A stretch of 20,312 nucleotides of DNA, taken from assembly GCA_043782425.1 (NCBI GenBank), contig JAYWAM010000011.1, forward strand, positions 1 through 20,312, in the 5' to 3' direction. Of this stretch, positions 15,599-20,312 are shown piece after piece. Both the position numbers and the translations under genes were made by a program. Origin of the DNA: JAYWAM01 sp043782425 (GTDB taxonomy: Bacteria; Pseudomonadota; Gammaproteobacteria; Burkholderiales; Usitatibacteraceae). The notes below the pieces were generated by a model. That model worked only from the letters and a program-made list of their open reading frames with translations, searched no databases and had not been told where the DNA came from. Position 1 is the stretch's first letter. Each line of letters opens with the position of its first letter.

Positions 15599-15615
15599 TA
15601 ATTCACGGAACCCTC

Positions 15616-17130
15616 ATGAGTCGGATATTAACGCTGCTCCTGTTTATTCTCGCGCTGTGGCCTGCCGCTGTGGTGCGTGCCGCAGACGCATCACTTTCTA
15701 TTGTCGCTGCTCAGATCGCCGCGCATCCCGGACAAAGCGGCGCATTCGTACTCGATAGCGGCGAGCAGGCGCTGCTGGCGCGCGCCTGGCTCGCCGACCA
15801 TGCCGTGCAATCCATCGAGGTGCAATACTTTATCTGGAGCACCGACAATATCGGCATCCTTGCCAGCGAGGCGCTGTTGCGCGCCGCCGAGCGCGGCGTT
15901 AAGGTGCGCGTCATCGTTGACGATCTGATGATCGCCGCACCAGATAGCTTTCTGCTCGCCATGGCGCGCCATCCCAACATCGATGTGCGCATATACAACC
16001 CCAAGCATTCCGTTGGCGTGCGCGCCGAAAAGCGCGCGCTCAATGTCGCCACCGATTTTCGTGGGGCGAACCAGCGCATGCATGACAAAACTTTCATCGT
16101 CGATGGCAGCGTGGCGATCACCGGCGGTCGCAACATGGCCGCCGAGTATTTCGACTACCACCGCGAATACAATTTCCGTGATCGCGATGTGCTGCTGCTG
16201 GGCGAAGTGGTGAAGGCGATGCAGGCGAGTTTCGAGGTATTCTGGGCGAGCGAGTTGTGTGCAAAGGTAGAGTCGCTTTACGATGGTGTCGGCTTGCTGG
16301 AAAAGAAGGTCAGCGTCGAAGATAAAGACGTACAAAAAATCTATCGCGCGCTGCATGACTACGCTCGCGCGCCGGATAACTTTGCACCCGAGGTGCGCGC
16401 CGCCATTTCGGCAACGCCCGCCACGTTTGCACGCCTTGCCGAACAGGTGATATGGGGTAAGGTTGAGTTCATCAGAGACCAGCCGGGAAAGAATGACAAG
16501 CGGCTGCGACTGGGCGGCGGCGGGCTGACGACGGCGGCGCTGGCTGCGCTGGTTGAAGACGCGCGCGCAAGCATCGTCATCCAGTCGCCCTATCTGGTGA
16601 TGTCCGATGCGGCGCTGGCGCTGTTTCGCAAGGCCAGGGCGCGCGGCGTGCGCGTGCGCATCAACACCAACTCGCTGGCGTCGACCGATAACCTTGCGGC
16701 CTTCAGCGGCTATCGCAACCAGCGCGGGACGCTGCTGCAAATGGGCCTTGACATTTACGAGTACAAACCCGACGCCGCGCTGCAACAGGGCCAGTGGCGG
16801 CGCTCTCTTGCCGGGGGAAGAAGTCAGCTTCAAACGCAGCGTAAGCCGCCGCTGTTCGCCTTGCATGCCAAGACGATGGTGGTGGATTCGAGCGTGGTCT
16901 ATATCGGCACCTTCAATTTCGACCCGCGTTCGGAAAATCTGAATACCGAAGTCGGTGTAATCATCCGCAACGAGAAGCTCGCGCGCGAAGTTGAAGCGGC
17001 CATCGAAACCGACATGCAAGCGGCCAACAGTTGGAACACCGCAAGCGAGCAGCCGGACCAGTATGTCGGGCTAATCAAACGCAGCAAGGTGCGCTTGCTG
17101 CAAATGCTGCCGATCAAGCCGTTGTTGTGA
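15616..17130 (+). CDS. Phospholipase D-family protein (cardiolipin synthase ClsC-like), exported
   Basis: A 504-residue protein with two PLD catalytic motifs. The first is HDKTFIVDGS (His156, Lys158, Asp163) followed by GGRNMAAEYFD; the second is HAKTMVVDSS (His417, Lys419, Asp424) followed by GTFNFDPRSENLNTE. The spacing and the EYFDYHREYNFRDRDVLLLG stretch recall the YmdC/ClsC group, which forms cardiolipin from phosphatidylglycerol and phosphatidylethanolamine. Residues 1-22 (MSRILTLLLFILALWPAAVV then RA) look like a signal peptide cleaved before ADAS, so it probably acts in the periplasm or at the outer face of the inner membrane. The ATG at 15616 is chosen for the signal peptide; the upstream open frame only translates the repeat element. 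It converges with the next operon, with 27 bp between the stops. Confidence 0.9.
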   Translation: MSRILTLLLFILALWPAAVVRAADASLSIVAAQIAAHPGQSGAFVLDSGEQALLARAWLADHAVQSIEVQYFIWSTDNIGILASEALLRAAERGVKVRVIVDDLMIAAPDSFLLAMARHPNIDVRIYNPKHSVGVRAEKRALNVATDFRGANQRMHDKTFIVDGSVAITGGRNMAAEYFDYHREYNFRDRDVLLLGEVVKAMQASFEVFWASELCAKVESLYDGVGLLEKKVSVEDKDVQKIYRALHDYARAPDNFAPEVRAAISATPATFARLAEQVIWGKVEFIRDQPGKNDKRLRLGGGGLTTAALAALVEDARASIVIQSPYLVMSDAALALFRKARARGVRVRINTNSLASTDNLAAFSGYRNQRGTLLQMGLDIYEYKPDAALQQGQWRRSLAGGRSQLQTQRKPPLFALHAKTMVVDSSVVYIGTFNFDPRSENLNTEVGVIIRNEKLAREVEAAIETDMQAANSWNTASEQPDQYVGLIKRSKVRLLQMLPIKPLL

Positions 17131-17157
17131 TTGCATGAGTTCGCTATCTATTTGTGG

Positions 17158-17409
17158 TTAACGACGCCACCAATCTAACAGGAATTCGTGCAGCCTCTTC
17201 TTCGGGCGTCTATGTTGTTCACGTTTATGCGCGTAACTCGCAGCGGCCATATGCAGGCCCACTTTGTCGATGTCGCACAACAAGTTTGCGTCCGCCTCGT
17301 CGAGGCCGGCCTCGCGCGCGGCGCGTAGCGGGTCGGTCAGGAATGTTTGTCGCGCGGCCGGGTCGGTGTAGAGTTGCGCGAGGTAGGCTTCGAGCGCCGT
17401 CGTACTCAT
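17158..17409 (-). CDS. 83-residue helical protein, last gene of the DUF692 operon
   Basis: A small soluble protein rich in Ala, Leu and Asp in its first 60 residues (LEAYLAQLYTDPAARQTFLTDPLRAAREAGLDEADANLL), with a basic C-terminus (HKREQHRRPKKRLHEFLLDWWRR). The pattern LYTDPAAR-x-x-FLTDP-x-x-AAREAGL resembles Nif11- or LigA-subunit-like helical domains, but I cannot assign a family. The ATG overlaps the DUF692 stop by four bases (ATGA), so the two products are probably made together. DUF692 enzymes usually need a partner (MbnC, TglI, BufC) to bind the substrate. This protein is a candidate for that role but is much shorter than the known partners. Function inferred from position only. Confidence 0.8.
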   Translation of the reverse strand: MSTTALEAYLAQLYTDPAARQTFLTDPLRAAREAGLDEADANLLCDIDKVGLHMAAASYAHKREQHRRPKKRLHEFLLDWWRR

Positions 17410-18314
17410 GCCGCCACCTGCATAGCGACGGAGGCGTGACGACCGCGCCGCAATGCATCACGTGCGGCATCCAGTTGCGTAACCAGACAAGCGAAGTCCG
17501 GATACTCGCCATCGCGTTCAATAATCACATCGAGTTGTTGTGGCGCATGCTGGGCCAGCAGCTTTAGCAAATCAAACACGGCATCCGGAACGTCGTGCAC
17601 GTGATCGTCCAGCAGGCGCATTCGTGGGTCCATATCTGTTGCATCATTCAGCACGGGTTCCGTGATCCATTTGCCTCCACTCAGATGCACTGCGCGCACC
17701 CGGTGCAGTGGAAAGCGCAGCAGCAGTTCCGCCGGGTCTGCGCCGAAATTGAGCGCATTGGCATAGAGGTTGTGCAGATCCAGCAGCAGTCCTGCATTTG
17801 CTCCGGTGATAATGTTCGCTACCCAAGCGGCTTCGTCGAGCGTGCTGGCAGGCGGGTCAATCAGTGTGGCGATGTTTTCCAGTAGTGGCGCGCGACCTAC
17901 AATCCGGCTGGCGCGCTCGATGTTGTCAATCGCAGCGTCTACATTGCACTCGGTGCGTGGCGGGGCGGCCAGATGGCCGATCTCGATGCCGCCACCGCGC
18001 ACGAACGCGAGGTGCTCCGACCACGTTTCCGGCTGAAGTGCATCGACCAGGCGCGCCATGTTGTCCATACGCCGCACCTCGGTTGGCTCGCAGCCCGCTA
18101 AACCCATCGAAACGCCATGCAAGGTTATCGGAACCTGCATCGCAAGCGTGCGCAGCGCACGTAGCTCACGAGCCGCGGCGTGGAAATGATCGTCGGCGAT
18201 GACTTCGATCAGATCAATGCAGTCAAGATGGGTGAAGATTCCGGCCGCAAGTTCGCCGCGCCAGCCAATGCCGACGCGATCAGTATGCGCGGCGCCGAAT
18301 CGTAGCTCAGCCAC
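17406..18314 (-). CDS. DUF692 / MNIO-family iron-dependent oxidative enzyme
   Basis: A 302-residue TIM-barrel protein of the DUF692 family (multinuclear non-heme iron oxidative enzymes, including MbnB, TglH and BufB), which oxidatively modify cysteine or nearby residues in peptides. Likely metal ligands stand in the expected order: HGVSM (His66), WSEHLAF (Glu100, His101), LLENIAT (Glu146, Asn147), LLDLHNLYANA (Asp179, His181, Asn182), VHLSGG (His210), LLDDHVHDVPD (Asp236-His240) and IIERDGEYP (Glu266, Asp268). I start it at the GTG at 18314: GGAGG lies five bases upstream, inside the preceding gene's Gly/Cys codons. The longer open frame would begin with an out-of-family Ala-rich stretch read from that tail. 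It overlaps its upstream neighbour by eight bases and its downstream neighbour by four. Its substrate is unknown. Confidence 0.92.
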   Translation of the reverse strand: MAELRFGAAHTDRVGIGWRGELAAGIFTHLDCIDLIEVIADDHFHAAARELRALRTLAMQVPITLHGVSMGLAGCEPTEVRRMDNMARLVDALQPETWSEHLAFVRGGGIEIGHLAAPPRTECNVDAAIDNIERASRIVGRAPLLENIATLIDPPASTLDEAAWVANIITGANAGLLLDLHNLYANALNFGADPAELLLRFPLHRVRAVHLSGGKWITEPVLNDATDMDPRMRLLDDHVHDVPDAVFDLLKLLAQHAPQQLDVIIERDGEYPDFACLVTQLDAARDALRRGRHASVAMQVAA

Positions 18315-19173
18315 CGCAGCCTCCTCCGCCACAGCCGCCGCCGCAACTGCTACCACTGCTGCACGAGGACGCAGATCCGCAACTGCTGCCAGAGTTCGTT
18401 TTGGAGCGGTAGAGTTTTTTCGTGAACGGAAAATTCGCGGCGGGCAGGGCAGCTAGGCCGAACACAGCCGCTAGCAGTGCAGCTTCGTTAGTCTGGCCTC
18501 CCGCACGTAAAGACATGCTGCGGCCTTTCAGGCGCGCGAACAGTGTACGCAGATCAGTCAGCATCGCGTCTCCCAGACCGGTGCGGCGCTTATTCCATAC
18601 CGAGAGCAAAAAGATGGCAAGTGCGATGGTAAGAAAAATCAGAAACACAACGTTATGCCGACCCTGCGAAAACGCGATACTGATTTTGGTCCAGGTGACC
18701 GCGACCAGCACGCTGATTGCGATCGCCACAGGCAGGAAGCGCTTCGAGTAGACATGGCGATCAGCAAGCATGCGCTGATTCGTCAACACTTTTTCATAAC
18801 TCATGCAGGCATTCTCTGCGGCTGAATCTCTGAAAATTTCGTGTGCCAAGCCGGGCGTCGCATAGCGTTTCAGTATGGCTTTCTCAATGGGTCGCTGCGC
18901 CATGCCAATGGCGTCGCAGTCCCTGGTTTCCAACGTGTCTCCTTCTGCGAGGAGCAGTCCGCGATCCAGCAACGCGACAGTGGCGACGCGCAGCGCCTCG
19001 TTCTTTCCGGCGCGCAGGTAGGCGATCGAGTAGGGGTCGGTCAGGTTCTGTTGTGGCCGCGCATCGGCGCTTTCCCGATGACGAATCCACGCACGCAAGC
19101 CCAAGTTGACGGCAATGCCAAGCAGAAGGTAAAAGCCGAGGAAGCTGAAGCCGGTGAGTTGAAAGGGATTCAT
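18307..19173 (-). CDS. TIGR04222-type membrane protein with Cys/Gly-rich C-terminal tail
   Basis: A 288-residue protein. An N-terminal membrane segment (about 8-26) is followed by a cytoplasmic-looking domain (DPYSIAYLRAGKNEALRVATVALLDRGLL), two membrane segments (about 146-164 and 175-193), an amphipathic stretch, and a low-complexity tail from about 258. The tail contains SSCGSASSCSSGSSCGGGC and ends CGGGGCGG, with cysteines at 265, 271, 277, 281 and 286. This layout and the YLRAGKNEALRVA phrase fit what I remember of the TIGR04222 domain family, whose members end in variable Cys/Gly repeats. The tail resembles a metal-binding or modified peptide. The start at 19173 has GGGAG about eight bases upstream. 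Its end overlaps the DUF692 start, so the tail is a natural candidate substrate for that enzyme. Confidence 0.85.
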   Translation of the reverse strand: MNPFQLTGFSFLGFYLLLGIAVNLGLRAWIRHRESADARPQQNLTDPYSIAYLRAGKNEALRVATVALLDRGLLLAEGDTLETRDCDAIGMAQRPIEKAILKRYATPGLAHEIFRDSAAENACMSYEKVLTNQRMLADRHVYSKRFLPVAIAISVLVAVTWTKISIAFSQGRHNVVFLIFLTIALAIFLLSVWNKRRTGLGDAMLTDLRTLFARLKGRSMSLRAGGQTNEAALLAAVFGLAALPAANFPFTKKLYRSKTNSGSSCGSASSCSSGSSCGGGCGGGGCGG

Positions 19174-19191
19174 GGATCGTCTCCCTTTTAT

Positions 19192-19926
19192 CTAGTGAAG
19201 GCGCCCAACGCGTTCGCGAAGCTGTCGCGTCATTTCGATCAGAGCCATCAGCGTCGGTGATGCTTTGCCGGGGATCAACTGTCGTTCCTCGCGCGCGGTC
19301 GACACTTCCTGTAGGGCCTCCGTCAGTTTGGCATCGTTCATTTCCCTCACTACTTTCTCCAACGCATCTTTCGGCGTCGTCGTGGCTTTCCCTTCAAGGT
19401 GCAGCAGCGACGCGGCACTGGCGCGCAGCGGCCCGGCCGCGTCAGCGATCACCAGTGCAAGCTGTTCTTCGCGCAGACTCAACAGCACATACCTTTCACG
19501 CAGCCGCAACTGCAAATTGAGCAGCACCTGCTTCAGGCGGCGGATCAGCGCATCACGCGGCAGGTCGAGGTTCGCGAACGGATCGCGGCCAAACAACACG
19601 CGGTGTCGTGCAACGATATCCGCAAACTTGACGGCAAACGCTTCCATTGCAACCGGTAACTCCGCTTCCAGCAAAAACATGGCGTTCAGTTGTATGGCGG
19701 CGTGCGCCACGCGCAGGGGTTCACGCAGGCGATCGGCATGCGTCTGATCGAATCGCTTTAGCACCAGCAGCATGTTGACGTCCGAGGTCGCGCGCAGCTT
19801 CCCCTCAGCCGCTGAACCATAGATAACGACTGCAAGCAGGTCGGATTCGAACGCCGCTTTTGCAGACTCGACAAATGCGCCTATGCTCTGTTCGACCTCT
19901 GCCGACAATTCGTTAGTGCTTGACAT
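19192..19926 (-). CDS. MNT-like nucleotidyltransferase domain protein
   Basis: A 244-residue protein with a minimal nucleotidyltransferase fold at the N-terminus: VVIYGSAAEGKLRATSDVNMLLVL (Gly37-Ser38, Asp49, then Asn51). In active enzymes this motif reads SDxD; here the second Asp is Asn, so catalytic activity is doubtful or altered. The rest is helical (RLKQVLLNLQLRLRERYVLL, then LREEQLALVIADAAGPLRA), like a HEPN-type or four-helix domain that often pairs with such folds. It is the first gene of the DUF692 operon, ending 18 bp before the TIGR04222 gene. GAGGGG lies eight bases before the ATG. It lies 45 bp downstream of the hicA stop. Its job in this operon is unknown. Confidence 0.85.
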   Translation of the reverse strand: MSSTNELSAEVEQSIGAFVESAKAAFESDLLAVVIYGSAAEGKLRATSDVNMLLVLKRFDQTHADRLREPLRVAHAAIQLNAMFLLEAELPVAMEAFAVKFADIVARHRVLFGRDPFANLDLPRDALIRRLKQVLLNLQLRLRERYVLLSLREEQLALVIADAAGPLRASAASLLHLEGKATTTPKDALEKVVREMNDAKLTEALQEVSTAREERQLIPGKASPTLMALIEMTRQLRERVGRLH

Positions 19927-19971
19927 GGGTTGCCCCTCAATTGATGAAACGCGTCAAACATACGCAACTAA

Positions 19972-20199
19972 TCACGATTCGAACTCGGTGCGAGATACAC
20001 CCGACTGGCGAATGATGGACTGAAGTGTGCCAATCCTCAATTCCGTATGGCTCGGAACTGGTACGGTGACTGTTGTATTTACAAGCCGTTTCTGCATGAC
20101 AACATGGCTACCTCGCTGACGTACTTCCACGAACCCGTGGCGCATGAGAATGACGCACACCTCTCTGCCAGAAAGAACTCGGAGTTTAACCAACGGCAA
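19972..20199 (-). CDS. hicA: HicA-family mRNA interferase toxin
   Basis: A small double-stranded-RNA-binding-fold toxin of about 75 residues. The conserved features are LRVLSGREVCVILMRHGFVEVRQRGSHVVM, with the catalytic His in RGSH, and TVPVPSHTELRIGTLQSIIR near the end. HicA cleaves mRNAs until bound by HicB. No ATG is available; TTG codons at 20205, 20199 and 20193 are possible, and I pick 20199 (MPLVKLRVLSG) as closest to family starts. The gene overlaps the end of the upstream hicB-like gene in another frame, which suggests coupled translation. Order antitoxin-toxin is the reverse of the classical hicA-hicB order but is common for this YcfA/UPF0150-type pair. Confidence 0.85.
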   Translation of the reverse strand: MPLVKLRVLSGREVCVILMRHGFVEVRQRGSHVVMQKRLVNTTVTVPVPSHTELRIGTLQSIIRQSGVSRTEFES

Positions 20200-20312
20200 T
20201 CTCAAGTCGGGTCACATAAACTTCATCGTGCAAGCGCTGCTGAATTTCCTCGGGAGAGGCGGCTTCAAAAAATAGCTCTAAGGCTTCCTGAAGATTGTCG
20301 CGGGCTTTTTCG
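20186..20312 (-). CDS. HicB-like antitoxin, C-terminal part (cut by window edge)
   Basis: Only the last 41 residues are in the window: EKARDNLQEALELFFEAASP, EEIQQRLHDEVYVT and RLEIAVG, then TAA. The pattern A-x-x-NLQEALELFFE followed by a C-terminal beta strand is typical of small HicB-like (UPF0150) antitoxins, which bind HicA. It overlaps the start of the HicA gene by 8-20 bases depending on the toxin start. The N-terminal part lies beyond position 20312. Confidence 0.75.
   Translation of the reverse strand, partial: EKARDNLQEALELFFEAASPEEIQQRLHDEVYVTRLEIAVG

Noticed and set aside
15691..17019. Long open frame (442 codons) antisense to the phospholipase D-family gene
   Set aside because: It lies opposite a gene with two intact HKD motifs and a signal peptide, is His/Arg/Gln-rich, and resembles no family. 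GC-rich codon use commonly leaves such antisense frames open.

Overview
The window looks like chromosome of a betaproteobacterium, probably of the Nitrosomonadales/Gallionellales kind. This rests on the housekeeping order carA, carB, greA, yhbY, rlmE, ftsH, folP, glmM, on GC-rich coding sequence, and on dispersed palindromic repeats of types common in that group. No rRNA, tRNA or CRISPR array was recognised. All calls come from reading the sequence; no database search was run.

Positions 1-2800 are an integron gene-cassette array with no integrase in view. Compact genes, all on the minus strand (a GNAT acetyltransferase, a frameshifted YcxB-like protein, a one-TM protein, a soluble hypothetical protein and a three-TM protein), are separated by three recognisable attC sites at 1190-1252, 1694-1771 and 2192-2284. 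A half-destroyed attC lies near 690-706. Two 52-bp direct repeats (536-587 and 2745-2796) bracket the set, and their similarity stops at the attC crossover point. Positions 2800-4030 are poor in genes: an AbrB/MazE-type antitoxin next to a decayed PIN toxin, plus one dispersed repeat.

Positions 4031-15356 hold the core block. A good promoter and a hairpin followed by six T's, looking like an attenuator, precede carA-leuE-carB-greA. This is a tight operon for carbamoyl phosphate synthesis, with a leucine-efflux-type exporter placed between the two synthetase subunits. yhbY and rlmE are divergent, and ftsH-folP-glmM follow, interrupted by repeat elements between the genes. A phospholipase D/cardiolipin synthase-like gene (15616-17130) closes the plus-strand run, behind a short element with inverted, REP-like ends.

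Positions 17158-19926 (minus strand) hold the most interesting unit. Four tightly packed, partly overlapping genes encode, in transcription order, a MNT-like nucleotidyltransferase, a TIGR04222-type membrane protein ending in a Cys/Gly-rich tail, a DUF692 (MNIO-family) iron enzyme, and an 83-residue helical protein. DUF692 enzymes modify cysteines in peptides (methanobactin, bufferins), so the Cys/Gly tail is a candidate substrate of its neighbour; this is inference. The right edge carries a hicBA-type toxin-antitoxin pair, with hicB cut by the window end.
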